NCBI RefSeq assembly: GCF_900116765.1
Contig: NZ_UETC01000001.1
Coordinates: forward strand, 806,001 to 870,000
Direction of reading: 5' to 3'
DNA length: 64,000 nucleotides
Source: Jannaschia seohaensis
GTDB taxonomy: Bacteria > Pseudomonadota > Alphaproteobacteria > Rhodobacterales > Rhodobacteraceae
Part shown: piece after piece, positions 27,993-36,901 of the stretch
Numbering within the stretch: position 1 is the first letter of the stretch
Layout of the letters: every line of letters begins with the position of its first letter
Translations under genes and position numbers: made by a program
Notes under the pieces: model-generated
Seen by the model: only the letters and a program-made list of their open reading frames with translations
Databases searched by the model: none
Told to the model about the DNA's origin: nothing

Positions 27993-29375
27993 ATGACCGA
28001 TGCCATCTCCGAGCTGCGCGCCGCATTGGGCGCGTCGAATGTCCTGACCGGAACCGATACCGAGCGCTTCTCGCGCGACTGGACCGGCAAGTGGCGCGCG
28101 TCTCCCTGCGCGGTGCTGCGGCCGGGCTCGACGGCGGAGGTTGCCGAATGCGTCCGCATCGCTGCGCGCCACGGCCTCGCCATCGTGCCGGTGGGGGGCA
28201 ATACCGGCTTGGTCGGCGGCACGGCGAACGAAGGCGCGCTGATGATCTCGCTGGAGCGGATGGCCGCCATCCGCGAGATCCGGCCCGAAGCCGGTTTGGC
28301 CATCGTCGAGGCGGGCGCGATTCTGTCGGATGTCCACGACGCGGTGGCGGCGCATGACCTGATGTTCCCGCTCACGCTGGGCGCGCGGGGCTCGGCGCGG
28401 ATCGGAGGGCTGCTCTCGACCAATGCGGGGGGCTCCAACGTGGTGCGCTACGGGCCCACGCGCGGCCTCGTGCTGGGCCTGGAAGTGGTGCTGGCCGATG
28501 GGCGCGTGCTGGACCTGATGAGCGAACTTCGGAAGGACAATTCGGGCTACGATCTGCGCGACCTCTTCATTGGCGCTGAGGGCACGCTGGGCGTGATCAC
28601 CGCCGCCGTGCTCCGCCTGACCCCGGCCCCCCGCTATCACGCCGCCGCGCTCGCCGCCGTGACCAGCCTGCCCGCATCGCTCCGGCTTCTGCGTCGCTTG
28701 CAGCAGGCGACCGATGGCGCCGTCGAGGCGTTCGAATACATGCCGCGGACCTATATGCAGGCCCTCGCCACCCACCGGCCCGACCTGCGCCAGCCCTTCG
28801 AAATCCATGACCATGCGATCATGATCGATCTCGGCGGCCTGTCGCGCCCCCTGGGCGATACCTTGGAGGAGGTGCTGGCCGAGGCCGTCGAGGCGGGCGA
28901 TGTCCTGGACGCCATGGTCGCCCAGAACGAAGCCCAGCGCGCCCATATCTGGGAGATGCGGGAAACCGCGGCCGAGGTCACCTTCACCCGCCTGCCGATC
29001 GTCGATTGCGACGTCGCCCTGCCGCTCGATGGGGTGGAGACCTTCATCGACCGGATGCATCAGCGTCTGGCGGCGATCGACGCGGCGGCGGACACGCTGA
29101 TCGTCGCGCATCTGGGCGACGGCAATATTCACCTGACGGTCTATCCCAGCAACGACGCGGCGGATCATCTCGACGGGATTCGGGAGATGATCGATGCCAT
29201 CGTCGTCGATCTCGGGGGATCGGTCAGCGCCGAGCACGGGATCGGGCTGTCCAAGCTGGCCTCCATGTCGCGCCACAAGGACGCGGTCGCGCTGGATGTC
29301 ATGCGGGCCATCAAGGGCGCGCTGGACCCGGAGAATCGGATGAATCCCGGCAAGGTGGTGCCCGCGGCGAAATAA
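27993..29375 (+). CDS. FAD-binding oxidoreductase, GlcD / D-2-hydroxyglutarate dehydrogenase-like
   Basis: The 460-residue flavoprotein has the PCMH/VAO FAD-binding domain (VVPVGGNTGLVGGT pattern; SNAGGSNVVRYGPTRGLVLG; FIGAEGTLGVIT) and a C-terminal FAD-linked oxidase domain with HLGDGNIHLTVYPS and SAEHGIGLSKL, the usual metal/substrate His region. It oxidises a D-2-hydroxyacid (glycolate, D-lactate or D-2-hydroxyglutarate). GlcE/GlcF partners are absent, which favours a single-subunit D-2-hydroxyacid dehydrogenase. The start is MTDAISEL behind GGGGGCC. Confidence 0.88.
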   Translation: MTDAISELRAALGASNVLTGTDTERFSRDWTGKWRASPCAVLRPGSTAEVAECVRIAARHGLAIVPVGGNTGLVGGTANEGALMISLERMAAIREIRPEAGLAIVEAGAILSDVHDAVAAHDLMFPLTLGARGSARIGGLLSTNAGGSNVVRYGPTRGLVLGLEVVLADGRVLDLMSELRKDNSGYDLRDLFIGAEGTLGVITAAVLRLTPAPRYHAAALAAVTSLPASLRLLRRLQQATDGAVEAFEYMPRTYMQALATHRPDLRQPFEIHDHAIMIDLGGLSRPLGDTLEEVLAEAVEAGDVLDAMVAQNEAQRAHIWEMRETAAEVTFTRLPIVDCDVALPLDGVETFIDRMHQRLAAIDAAADTLIVAHLGDGNIHLTVYPSNDAADHLDGIREMIDAIVVDLGGSVSAEHGIGLSKLASMSRHKDAVALDVMRAIKGALDPENRMNPGKVVPAAK

Positions 29376-29438
29376 TCCTTCCTTCGGCGTAGATTTCCGA
29401 CTAAAATGATAAGAAATTTACGCCGGATCGGAGAAACC

Positions 29439-29828
29439 ATGGCCGCCCCGCGTCTTGCGCCCGACATCGCTTGCGATCGGCAGCCGCCGCTGATCGCGCT
29501 GCTCCGCTTCGCCGCGCTGGAGTGCCGCACCGCGCCCCGGGCGGATCTGCCGCCTGGCGAGGCGATGCGCGACGCGGCGGTCGAGGAAATGGCCGTCCTG
29601 CTGGCACGGATGCTGCCGACCCTCCTCCAGCGGCGCCCGGTGATCCGGCGCCCCGGCGCGGCGGATCTCAGCTTCGACGAATCCTGGCTGCTGGCCCTGG
29701 CCCGCGCGCTCTCGGGTGGCGATGCCGCGTCCGCCCGGTTCCTGCTCGCCCGCCGCGCCCGTCCCGAAGGGGCGGCGGTGCTGCGCATGCTGGTCGGGGA
29801 CCTGGCCGCCAGACTGGACTTTTCTTAG
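29439..29828 (+). CDS. conserved hypothetical protein upstream of dps
   Basis: The 129-residue Arg/Ala/Leu-rich protein has no signal peptide, Cys cluster or membrane segment; it looks helical. GGAG 6 nt before ATG 29439 (MAAPRLAPDI) decides this start over one 33 bp upstream. Its TAG stop lies inside the Irr-like palindrome that precedes dps. I do not recognise the family. Confidence 0.6.
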   Translation: MAAPRLAPDIACDRQPPLIALLRFAALECRTAPRADLPPGEAMRDAAVEEMAVLLARMLPTLLQRRPVIRRPGAADLSFDESWLLALARALSGGDAASARFLLARRARPEGAAVLRMLVGDLAARLDFS

Positions 29829-29840
29829 AATAATTCTAAA
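29826..29840. promoter_or_regulatory. Irr/iron-control-element-like palindrome before dps
   Basis: TTAGAAT-A-ATTCTAA is a perfect 7-1-7 inverted repeat. It matches the core of the alphaproteobacterial Irr box (TTTAGAA-N3-TTCTAAA). It begins at the stop codon of the upstream gene and ends 59 bp before the dps start. Confidence 0.65.
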
Positions 29841-29899
29841 TAAGGGATCAAAGGGAAGCCGATCCCGAACCGCATACCCGACCGATAAAGGAGCCGACC

Positions 29900-30370
29900 A
29901 TGGCCCATGCCACCACCGACCTTTCCCCCGACGCCACCGCCGAGATCGCCGCTGGCCTGAACCAAGCCGTCGCCGAGACCGTGGTCACGACGATGCTGGC
30001 GCAGAACTTCCACTGGAACGTGACCGGCATGGCCTTCGGCCCGCTTCACGCGCTGTTCCAGGAGATCTACGAGGACCACTTCGTTGGTCAGGACGACCTG
30101 GCGGAGCGCATCCGCGCCATCGGCCACATCGCCGATGGCAAACTCGCCACCCATCTGGCCCGCTCCAAGGTAGAGGAGGGCGACGAACAGGCCTCCGACC
30201 GCGACATGATCCGTCACCTCGCCGAGGCCCAGGAGACGATCTCCGCGACCCTGGCCGGTCTGGGCGAAGTCGCCGCCCGTCATGGGGACGTGCGCACCGA
30301 AGACCTCGCCATCGCGCGCGGCCAGATCCACGACAAGTTCGCCTGGATGCTCCGCGCGCATATTCGCTGA
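29900..30370 (+). CDS. dps: Dps family DNA-protecting ferritin-like protein
   Basis: The 156-residue four-helix protein has the Dps signatures NFHWNVTG (His38 ferroxidase ligand), LHALFQEIYEDHFVGQDDLAERIRAIG (Asp and Glu ligands across the dimer interface) and the family length. Dps dodecamers oxidise and store iron and shield DNA from Fenton damage in starvation. AAAGGAG precedes the ATG. The Irr-like box upstream suggests repression when iron is scarce. Confidence 0.95.
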   Translation: MAHATTDLSPDATAEIAAGLNQAVAETVVTTMLAQNFHWNVTGMAFGPLHALFQEIYEDHFVGQDDLAERIRAIGHIADGKLATHLARSKVEEGDEQASDRDMIRHLAEAQETISATLAGLGEVAARHGDVRTEDLAIARGQIHDKFAWMLRAHIR

Positions 30371-30374
30371 GCCC

Positions 30375-30400
30375 GCCCCTGCGTGCATGGCACGCGGGGC
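30375..30400 (+). terminator. probable terminator after dps
   Basis: GCCCC(T)GCGTGC-ATG-GCACGCGGGGC forms an 11-bp stem with one bulged T, five bases after the dps stop codon. The following bases AAGTTCAGCC give only a weak U-tract. Confidence 0.5.
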
Positions 30401-30428
30401 AAGTTCAGCCTCTCTATAGGGAAACACC

Positions 30429-30460
30429 GGCGGTCGCGGGCCGCGAGGCCCGCGACCGCC
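30429..30460. terminator. strong GC hairpin between dps and rpiB
   Basis: GGCGGTCGCGGGCC-GCGA-GGCCCGCGACCGCC is a 14-bp perfect stem with a GCGA tetraloop. There is no clear U-tract on either side, so it may be a terminator or a structural repeat. Confidence 0.5.
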
Positions 30461-30758
30461 CCTTGCCCCCTCCTGGGGATGTCGATCAACGTCCCGTCCA
30501 AGTCCGCGTCACAGCCTCCGCCGGCGCATCGCCGCGGCGTTGGAGTCAGGATCCCAAGCCATCCACATCGCACCGGCCAGGGCTGGGCCAGCCTTCGGCG
30601 CAAGGGCCGATCCCGGCCATGGGCGAGCCATCCTGCCCGCGGCCTCCGGAGCGAAGCGGGAGACCGGCGTCACAGACATCCGCGGTCGCCGCCACCTGAG
30701 GAAGCAGGCCAGCGCGCCGGTCCAGCAGGCGATCAGGCCGGCATCGCGCGCCGCAGCA
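30461..30758. other. non-coding stretch between dps and rpiB
   Basis: Apart from the two hairpins at 30375-30460, the 388 bp between the dps stop and the rpiB stop hold no frame with a ribosome-binding site or recognisable protein. No promoter or repeat stands out. Confidence 0.6.
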
Positions 30759-31208
30759 TCAAGAAGCGGCGCCGCCCTCGATCATCTCGACGCGCGTGGC
30801 ATGGCGGCCGCCTTCGAACGGGGTGTCGAGGAAAGCGTCCACCAGCTCCAGCGCGAGCCCCGTGCCCACCACGCGCGCGCCCATCGCCAGCATGTTGGCG
30901 TCGTTATGGGCGCGGATCATCTTGGCCGAGAAGGTATCGGCGCAGACCCCGCAGCGGATGCCGGGCACCTTGTTGGCCGCCATCATGATGCCCTGACCGG
31001 TCCCGCATAGCACGATGCCGAGCGCGCAGTCGCCCGACGCCACCTGCCGCGCGGCCGCTGCGCCCTGGGCGGGGTAGGGGATGCTCTCGGGGGTGTCGGG
31101 CCCGAGATCGACCACCTCCCAGCCGCGCGCGGCGACATGTTGGGCGACGGCGCGGCGGAGGTCGATGGCGGCATGGTCGCTGGCGAGGACGAGGCGGGAT
31201 GGGGTCAT
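30759..31208 (-). CDS. rpiB: ribose-5-phosphate isomerase B
   Basis: The 149-residue enzyme interconverts ribose-5-phosphate and ribulose-5-phosphate. It has the RpiB start ASDHAAIDLRRAV (Asp11, His12), the catalytic Cys68 in CGTGQGIMMAANKVPGIR, and the phosphate-binding DANMLAMGARVVG block. The ATG at 31208 fits the family start. It lies 32 bp after the DMT transporter gene in the same direction. Confidence 0.93.
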   Translation of the reverse strand: MTPSRLVLASDHAAIDLRRAVAQHVAARGWEVVDLGPDTPESIPYPAQGAAAARQVASGDCALGIVLCGTGQGIMMAANKVPGIRCGVCADTFSAKMIRAHNDANMLAMGARVVGTGLALELVDAFLDTPFEGGRHATRVEMIEGGAAS

Positions 31209-31240
31209 GAGGCGCTCCGAAGCTATCTGACCGGGCTCTG

Positions 31241-31681
31241 TCACCGCCCCGCCAGCTGCGTCAAGGCCAGACCCACCGCCATCGTCGCCAGCCCCAGCAC
31301 CCGCATCGGCGAGAGCACCACGGCCTTCGCCCCGAACAGGCCGAACTGATCGATCAATGCCGCCGAGACCAGTTGCCCCAGCAGCACGAAGAACACCGCG
31401 TTGCCGACGCCGAATGCCGGCGCGATCCAGGTGACCGACAGCACGTAGAAGGCGATGAGCAACCCCGCGCCGAACAGATGCCACGGCTGCCCGACCACCC
31501 GCGCCAGCGCCGCCGGTCCCGTGAGGGCGGTGGCGGCCCCGGCCACGACCAGCGCCACGGTGAACAGCACCAGGGCCGCCGCCGCCGGCCCGCCGATATT
31601 GGCGCCGAGCCGGGCGTTCAGGGCGGCCAGGATCGGGATGCCGACCCCCGCCGCGAACATGATGAGCGCGTGATGCGTCAT
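31241..31681 (-). CDS. DMT superfamily transporter, YdcZ/DUF606 type
   Basis: The 146-residue membrane protein has five hydrophobic helices and conserved small-residue patterns (AALNARLGANIGGP, GVGNAVFFVLLGQL). Length and layout match the half-size DUF606 family, of unknown substrate. It overlaps the upstream hydrolase gene by 4 nt, so they are translationally coupled. Confidence 0.8.
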   Translation of the reverse strand: MTHHALIMFAAGVGIPILAALNARLGANIGGPAAAALVLFTVALVVAGAATALTGPAALARVVGQPWHLFGAGLLIAFYVLSVTWIAPAFGVGNAVFFVLLGQLVSAALIDQFGLFGAKAVVLSPMRVLGLATMAVGLALTQLAGR

Positions 31682-32424
31682 CCGTCCGTAGGGTGGGCAT
31701 CACCATGCCCACCTTCCCCCGCATCCACCGCCCGCAACCACTCCGTCAGCGCCGCGTCGACCGCCTCCGGCTGCTCCAGGGTGGGCAGATGTCCGGCGCC
31801 CGCGATGACGACCAGCCGGCTGTCCGGGATCAGCTCGTGCATCAGCGTATGGCGCTTGAGCGGGCAGAGCGCGTCATCCTCGCCGCACAGAACCAGCGAG
31901 GGGACGGCGACACCCCGCAGCGTCTCGCACCTGTCCAAACGGGTCTGGAGCGCGCGGGATTGCGCGACAAAGACCTCCGGCCCCAGCCCCTCGGCCATGG
32001 TCATGCACAAATCCAGGATCGCCCCGCGATTCGGCCCGTCCGCCAGGTAGTTCGGCTTCATCTCGTCGCGCATCACCGCGCGCAGCCCACCCGCCTGCAC
32101 CGACTCGATCTGCGGCGCGCGCCGGGCGGCGACCGCCTCGGTCTCGGCCAAGGGGTTCGTGTCCATCAGGCACAGCCCCGCGATCCGCTCGGGCGCCTGC
32201 GCCATCATCTCCATGGCCACGATCCCGCCCATGCTGAGCCCGGCCAGGGCAAAGCGGGCGGGCGCCGCGGCAAGAACCTCCTCGGCGATCCCGGGCACGC
32301 TGTCGGCGCCCGCGACGGTGCCCAGCGTCACCGACCGATTTGCCAGTCCCGCCATCTGCGGCGCGAAAAGCCGGGCGTCGCACATCATCCCCGGCAGCAG
32401 AACCAGGGGCGTCCTGTTGGTCAT
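31678..32424 (-). CDS. alpha/beta fold hydrolase (BioH/pimeloyl-ester-like)
   Basis: The 248-residue product has the oxyanion block LVLLPGMMCDARLF, nucleophile elbow GLSMGG (Ser), the acid Asp in LCGEDDALCP and the terminal His in IAGAGHLPTLEQPEAV, a full catalytic triad. GGAG supports the start at 32424 rather than the longer frame. Substrate unknown. Confidence 0.8.
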   Translation of the reverse strand: MTNRTPLVLLPGMMCDARLFAPQMAGLANRSVTLGTVAGADSVPGIAEEVLAAAPARFALAGLSMGGIVAMEMMAQAPERIAGLCLMDTNPLAETEAVAARRAPQIESVQAGGLRAVMRDEMKPNYLADGPNRGAILDLCMTMAEGLGPEVFVAQSRALQTRLDRCETLRGVAVPSLVLCGEDDALCPLKRHTLMHELIPDSRLVVIAGAGHLPTLEQPEAVDAALTEWLRAVDAGEGGHGDAHPTDG

Positions 32425-32517
32425 CTCGACTCCTTTTCGCACACCACGGCATGCCGAATTTGACCGAAGCCGGTCCCCTGCGCTAGCCTGCGGCAGGTTT
32501 CGTTTTGGGAGGAACGG

Positions 32518-32628
32518 ATGACCGACATCCTGATTCTGATCGTCGCGGTGATTGCCGCGGTCGCGTTCGTCAAACTGCTGACCGCGGCCTGGCAGGAGCG
32601 CCGCGAAGAGGACGAGCGGACGCTCTGA
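32518..32628 (+). CDS. small single-pass membrane protein (36 residues)
   Basis: GGGAGGA lies 5 nt before the ATG. The peptide MTDILILIVAVIAAVAFVKL is one membrane helix, followed by a charged tail with AWQERREEDER. It is divergent from the hydrolase gene. The very good RBS and clear helix-plus-tail design support a real protein; function unknown. Confidence 0.6.
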   Translation: MTDILILIVAVIAAVAFVKLLTAAWQERREEDERTL

Positions 32629-32692
32629 CGATCACGCAGCTCCCTAGGGGGCTGCCGGGCGTCGTCCCGTCGCGACCGCGCCTTCCGAAACC

Positions 32693-33592
32693 TCAGCCGC
32701 CCAGGTGCCGCCCGCCCCGGGCGCGCGCCAATTCGATCTGCCGCATCCGTTCCCGGAAGCGCTCCCGGTCGGCTTCGTCATACGTGCCGATGCACCGGCG
32801 GCAGGAGACGCCCTCCTCCCAATCCGGCCGCTCCCGGTCCGCCGGCGCCAGCGGCCTGCGGCAGGCGTGGCACAGCACATGCCCAGCGGGAGTCAGCCCA
32901 TGGCCCACGCTCACCCGGTCGTCGAAGACAAAGCACCCGCCCCGCCAGAGACTCTCCGTCTCGGGCACCTCTTCCAGGTATTTCAGGATGCCGCCCCGCA
33001 GGTGGACCACATCCGCCACCCCCTCCGCGCGCAGGAGCGCCGTCGACTTCTCGCAGCGGATGCCGCCGGTGCAGAACATCGCGATGCGCTTGCCCGCAAG
33101 CCGCGCCCGGTTCTCCGCCCACCAGTCCGGGAAATCGCCGAAAGCCGCCGTTCCGGGATCGACCGCGCCCGCAAAACTGCCGATGGCGACCTCGTAATCG
33201 TTGCGCACGTCGATGGCGACCGTGTCCGGGTCGCGCAACACGTCGTTCCAATCGGCCGGGTCGACATAGTCCCCCACCGCGTCCCCCGGGGCCAGCGGCC
33301 GCCCCATCGTGACGATCTCCCGCTTGAGCCGCACCTTCAGCTTGCCGAAGGGCATCGCGTCGGCGTGGCTGACCTTGGCCGACAGAGCCTCCAGCCCCGG
33401 CTCCTCGCGCAGCCGGTCCAGCACCGCCTCGACCGCCGCCGCCTCTCCGGCGATGGTGCCGTTCACCCCCTCGGGCGCGAGCAGGATCGATCCCTTGACC
33501 CCCCGCCCGCAGGCCAGCCGTGCGAGCGGCCCGCGCAGCGCGGCCGGATCGGGCAGGGGGGCAAATCGGTAGAAAGCGGCGATCGTGATCAT
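32693..33592 (-). CDS. trhO: tRNA uridine(34) hydroxylase TrhO (rhodanese-related)
   Basis: The 299-residue product has an N-terminal acylphosphatase-like UPF0176 domain (ILLAPEGVNGTIAG), a rhodanese domain with CTGGIRCEKS (Cys174, Cys180), and a C-terminal Cys-rich zinc segment (CHACRRPL...CRRCIGTYDE). TrhO makes 5-hydroxyuridine at tRNA position 34 in an O2-dependent reaction. Divergent from pncA across repeat copy E. Confidence 0.92.
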   Translation of the reverse strand: MITIAAFYRFAPLPDPAALRGPLARLACGRGVKGSILLAPEGVNGTIAGEAAAVEAVLDRLREEPGLEALSAKVSHADAMPFGKLKVRLKREIVTMGRPLAPGDAVGDYVDPADWNDVLRDPDTVAIDVRNDYEVAIGSFAGAVDPGTAAFGDFPDWWAENRARLAGKRIAMFCTGGIRCEKSTALLRAEGVADVVHLRGGILKYLEEVPETESLWRGGCFVFDDRVSVGHGLTPAGHVLCHACRRPLAPADRERPDWEEGVSCRRCIGTYDEADRERFRERMRQIELARARGGRHLGG

Positions 33593-33633
33593 GGAGGCGG
33601 CATAGACCCGGTCGACCCGCCCGTGAACCTCTG

Positions 33634-33704
33634 ATTAAGGTCGAGCCGTCCCCTTCTTCTTCCCTGCGGAAATATCCCGGGGAGCGCGAGGGGCTGGCCC
33701 CTCG
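33634..33704 (+). repeat. intergenic repeat copy E (between trhO and pncA)
   Basis: TTAAGGTCGAGCCGTCC, then CCTTCTTCTTCCCTGC, GGAAATATCCC and the stem CGAGGGGC/GCCCCTCG. This copy lies between two divergent starts, so it cannot be a simple transcription terminator for either gene. Confidence 0.7.
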
Positions 33705-33751
33705 CTTCTGGCGGGGGGCGAATGCAGACCGGCCCGAAGCGGAGCACGCCC

Positions 33752-34348
33752 ATGTCCACCGCCCTCCTTGTGATCGACGTTCAGAACGGCTTCTGCCCCG
33801 GCGGCAACCTCGCCGTGCCCGATGGCGATGCCATCGTCCCCGGCATCAACGCGCTGATGTCCGACTTCGCCCATGTGATCCTGACCCAGGACTGGCACCC
33901 GGCGGGCCATTCCTCCTTCGCGTCCTCCCACCCGGGCAAGCAGCCCTATAACGTGATCGAGATGCCCTATGGCGCGCAGGTGCTCTGGCCCGACCATTGC
34001 GTGCAGGGCAGCGCGGATGCCGCCTTCCACTCCGATCTTGCGACGGATCGGGCCCGCGCGATCATCCGCAAGGGGATGAACCCGAAGGTCGACAGCTACT
34101 CCGCCTTTTTCGAGAACGACCGCAGCACGCCGACGGGGTTGGAGGGCCTGCTCCGCACGCTGGGGGTGCGCGACGTGACGATGGTCGGGCTCGCCACGGA
34201 TTTCTGCGTCACCTACTCGGCCCTGGACGCGGCGCGCCTGGGCTTCTCGGTGACCCTCCGCGAAGACCTGACCCGCGCGATCGACCTGAACGGGTCGCTG
34301 GACGCGGCGCGGACGGAGATGCGCGAAGCGGGCGTCGCATTCGCCTGA
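33752..34348 (+). CDS. pncA: nicotinamidase
   Basis: The 198-residue cysteine hydrolase turns nicotinamide into nicotinate. The triad is Asp9 (VIDVQNGF), Lys107 (IRKGMNP) and Cys152 (ATDFCV), with metal ligands Asp47, His49 (DWHPAGH) and His82. Its product feeds PncB, encoded at 35612-36901, for NAD salvage. I chose MSTALLVIDV; an ATG 30 bp upstream lies in the repeat leader. Confidence 0.94.
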   Translation: MSTALLVIDVQNGFCPGGNLAVPDGDAIVPGINALMSDFAHVILTQDWHPAGHSSFASSHPGKQPYNVIEMPYGAQVLWPDHCVQGSADAAFHSDLATDRARAIIRKGMNPKVDSYSAFFENDRSTPTGLEGLLRTLGVRDVTMVGLATDFCVTYSALDAARLGFSVTLREDLTRAIDLNGSLDAARTEMREAGVAFA

Positions 34349-34806
34349 TACCGGGGGCGTCGTTGCAATTCGGGTCGGCGCGCAGACGCGGGGCTTCGGC
34401 GTCGATCAGGTCGTCCGGGGCCTGACCCACATCGCCCGCACCGTCGTCTTCCTCGGTCCCTTCGAATACCTGCAGGCACTCCCATTGGCGCCGTAGCAGG
34501 GCCGGGGCCGGTCTCCTCCCAGGCCTGGAGGAGCGCCTTCGTCCGGTTTGCCCGGGCCGGCGGCCCGGCCATCGACCTGCAACTGGCCGACATTGCCGAA
34601 GCGGGCATCTTCAACGCGCGCCGCCGGGAGAAGATCGGCCTGCCGACCGCCCATGCCGTGATCCCGGCTTGCGAGGTCTCGCCCGCCGGATGATCCCGCA
34701 GACCATTGTCCGGCAAAAGCAGCGCCCTCCCGCGCCCCTTTCATCTTTTCTCCGACCGGGGCCGGTGATTTAACCCGCGAACGCCGATGCTGTCTCCGGA
34801 GCCGTC
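34349..34806. other. gene-poor stretch after pncA with possible coding remnants
   Basis: No intact gene is visible in 458 bp. Two protein-like stretches on the plus strand lie in different frames: roughly 34350-34494 (ending GPFEYLQALPLAP at a TAG) and 34511-34693 (FARAGGPAIDLQLADIAEAG to a TGA). Neither has a start with an RBS. This could be a decayed gene, but I recognise no family, and random open frames in GC-rich DNA are also possible. Confidence 0.3.
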
Positions 34807-35550
34807 ATGCCCCGATCCGCCCGTGCCGCCCGCCGTGCCGCCCGTCCCTCGGGGGTGCCGACCGACCGGCCGACGCTGCGCGCCGCGCTGGCCGCCGCGC
34901 GCTTGTCCGGCCATCCGCCCGCGGTGACCGACCAGGCCCGCGGCCTGCTGCTCGCCTGGTTCGACGCTTCGCCGGAGCCGTTCGACGCCCTCTTGCGCCA
35001 GCTCTCCGACGGGACGGCGGCCTCCCGGATCGGCGAGGCGCTGCTGGCGCGGTCCCCCGCGCCCGAGGGCCTTGCCTGTGCCTCCGGCTGCGCCTTCTGC
35101 TGCATTCTGTCGGGGGAGGACGGGGGCACGATCACCCGCGCCGATGCGGCGCGCCTGCACGCCGCGCTCCCCGCCGGGGAGGACGCGGAGCCCTGGCATC
35201 CGGACGCCTGTCCGGCCCTCGACCCCGCCACCCGGCTCTGCCGCGCCTATGAGGCCCGCCCCCTGATCTGCCGCACCTATGTCAGCCGCGACGTCTCCGC
35301 CTGCGAGGCCATCGCCGGCGGCGATGCGCGCCCCGGCACCGGCACCTTGCCCGCGCAGGTGATCTCGATCACCGCCCATGCCCTGGTCCGCGCCGCCCTG
35401 GGCCGCGGCGCGCCCACCTATTCGCTGCGCAAGGTGGCCGCCGGCGCCCGCGCGGGCCGCGACCTCGCCGACACCCTCTCCGAGGCGCGCCAATCCCCGC
35501 GCGATCTCGACGCCGAACGCCGCCGCCTCGCCCGCCCCCTGCGCCGCTGA
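34807..35550 (+). CDS. YkgJ family cysteine-cluster protein
   Basis: The 247-residue product has a central Cys cluster, CASGCAFCC, then CPALDPATRLCRAYEARPLICRTY, the UPF0153/YkgJ signature thought to bind zinc or Fe-S. The N-terminus is Arg/Ala-rich. The family function is unknown. It lies between the two NAD-salvage genes on the same strand. Confidence 0.8.
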   Translation: MPRSARAARRAARPSGVPTDRPTLRAALAAARLSGHPPAVTDQARGLLLAWFDASPEPFDALLRQLSDGTAASRIGEALLARSPAPEGLACASGCAFCCILSGEDGGTITRADAARLHAALPAGEDAEPWHPDACPALDPATRLCRAYEARPLICRTYVSRDVSACEAIAGGDARPGTGTLPAQVISITAHALVRAALGRGAPTYSLRKVAAGARAGRDLADTLSEARQSPRDLDAERRRLARPLRR

Positions 35551-35611
35551 TCCCGGCGGCGCTTTCCATCCTCGCGCCCATTTGGTCTAACCGCACGGGG
35601 GAGGCCGCCTC

Positions 35612-36901
35612 ATGCAAGACATCGCGACCCGCGTCTGGAACCATAAGTGGAAGATCGACCCGATCGTCCGCTCCCTGATCGACACGGATTTCTACAAGCT
35701 GCTGATGTGTCAGTCGGTCTTTCGCAACAAGCCCGACACGACCGTCACCTTCAGCCTCATCAACCGGACCCAGTCCGTCCCGCTGGCCAAGCTGATCGAC
35801 GAGGGCGAGCTGCGCGAGCAGCTCGACCACATCCGCACCCTGACCCTCCGGCGCGGCGAAAGCACCTGGCTCCGGGGCAACACCTTCTACGGCCAGCGCC
35901 AGATGTTCACGCCCGCCTTCATGGACTGGTTCGAGGCGCTCCGCCTGCCGCCCTACCACCTGGAGCGCGTGGGCGACCAATACGAGCTGACCTTCGAGGG
36001 CGCCTGGCCCGAGGTCATGCTCTGGGAGATCCCGGCCCTCGCCGTCATCATGGAACTCCGCTCCCGCGCCGTCCTCAAGGATCTCGGCCGGTTCGAGCTC
36101 CAGGTTCTCTACGCCCGCGCCATGACCCGCGTCTGGGAGAAGGTCGAGCGCCTGAAAAGCCTCCCCGACCTCCGCCTCGCCGATTTCGGCACGCGGCGCC
36201 GCCACTCCTTCCTCTGGCAGGACTGGTGCGTGCAGGCCCTGACCGAGGGGCTGGGCGGCAGCTTCACCGGCACCTCCAACTGCCTCATCGCCAAGAACCG
36301 CGACCTGGAGGCGATCGGCACCAACGCCCACGAACTGCCCATGGTCTATGCCGCGCTGACCCGGGACGACGCCGCGCTGGCCCGCGCCCCCTATGACGTG
36401 CTGGCCGACTGGCATGAGGAGCATTCGGGCAACCTGCGCATCATCCTGCCCGACACCTACGGCACCGAGGGCTTCCTGGAGCGCGCGCCGGACTGGCTGG
36501 CGGGCTGGACCGGCATTCGCATCGATTCGGGCGACCCCGCGACGGGGGCCGAGACGGCGATCCGCTGGTGGAAGGCGCGGGGCGAGGATCCGACCGAGAA
36601 GCTGGTGATCTTCTCGGACGGGCTGGACGTGGAGAAGATCGAACAGCTCCACGCGCAGTTTGCGGGCCGCGTGCGGGTGTCCTTCGGCTGGGGGACGCTC
36701 CTGACCAACGACTTCCGCGGTCTGGTCGGAGACCGCCTCAACCCGTTCTCCCTGGTCTGCAAAGCCGTCGCGGCGGACGGCCGCCCCACGGTCAAGCTCT
36801 CCGACAACCCCCGCAAGGCGATGGGGCCTGCGGCGGAGGTGGAGCGCTACAAGCGGGTGTTCGGGGTGGGGGAGCAGGTAGAGAGGGAGGTGGTGGTTTA
36901 G
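35612..36901 (+). CDS. pncB: nicotinate phosphoribosyltransferase
   Basis: The 429-residue enzyme makes nicotinate mononucleotide from nicotinate and PRPP. It has [16 protein letters not shown] at the N-terminus, the FGTRRRHS block, [11 protein letters not shown] (with the His-equivalent region) and GIRIDSGDP plus [10 protein letters not shown] of the phosphate site. Its TAG stop shares two bases with the stop of the convergent island gene. Works with PncA. Confidence 0.95.
   Translation: MQDIATRVWNHKWKIDPIVRSLIDTDFYKLLMCQSVFRNKPDTTVTFSLINRTQSVPLAKLIDEGELREQLDHIRTLTLRRGESTWLRGNTFYGQRQMFTPAFMDWFEALRLPPYHLERVGDQYELTFEGAWPEVMLWEIPALAVIMELRSRAVLKDLGRFELQVLYARAMTRVWEKVERLKSLPDLRLADFGTRRRHSFLWQDWCVQALTEGLGGSFTGTSNCLIAKNRDLEAIGTNAHELPMVYAALTRDDAALARAPYDVLADWHEEHSGNLRIILPDTYGTEGFLERAPDWLAGWTGIRIDSGDPATGAETAIRWWKARGEDPTEKLVIFSDGLDVEKIEQLHAQFAGRVRVSFGWGTLLTNDFRGLVGDRLNPFSLVCKAVAADGRPTVKLSDNPRKAMGPAAEVERYKRVFGVGEQVEREVVV

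Noticed and set aside
30759-31724. 321-residue version of rpiB
   Set aside because: The extra N-terminal part is a shadow of the DMT transporter gene; RpiB homology begins at 31208.
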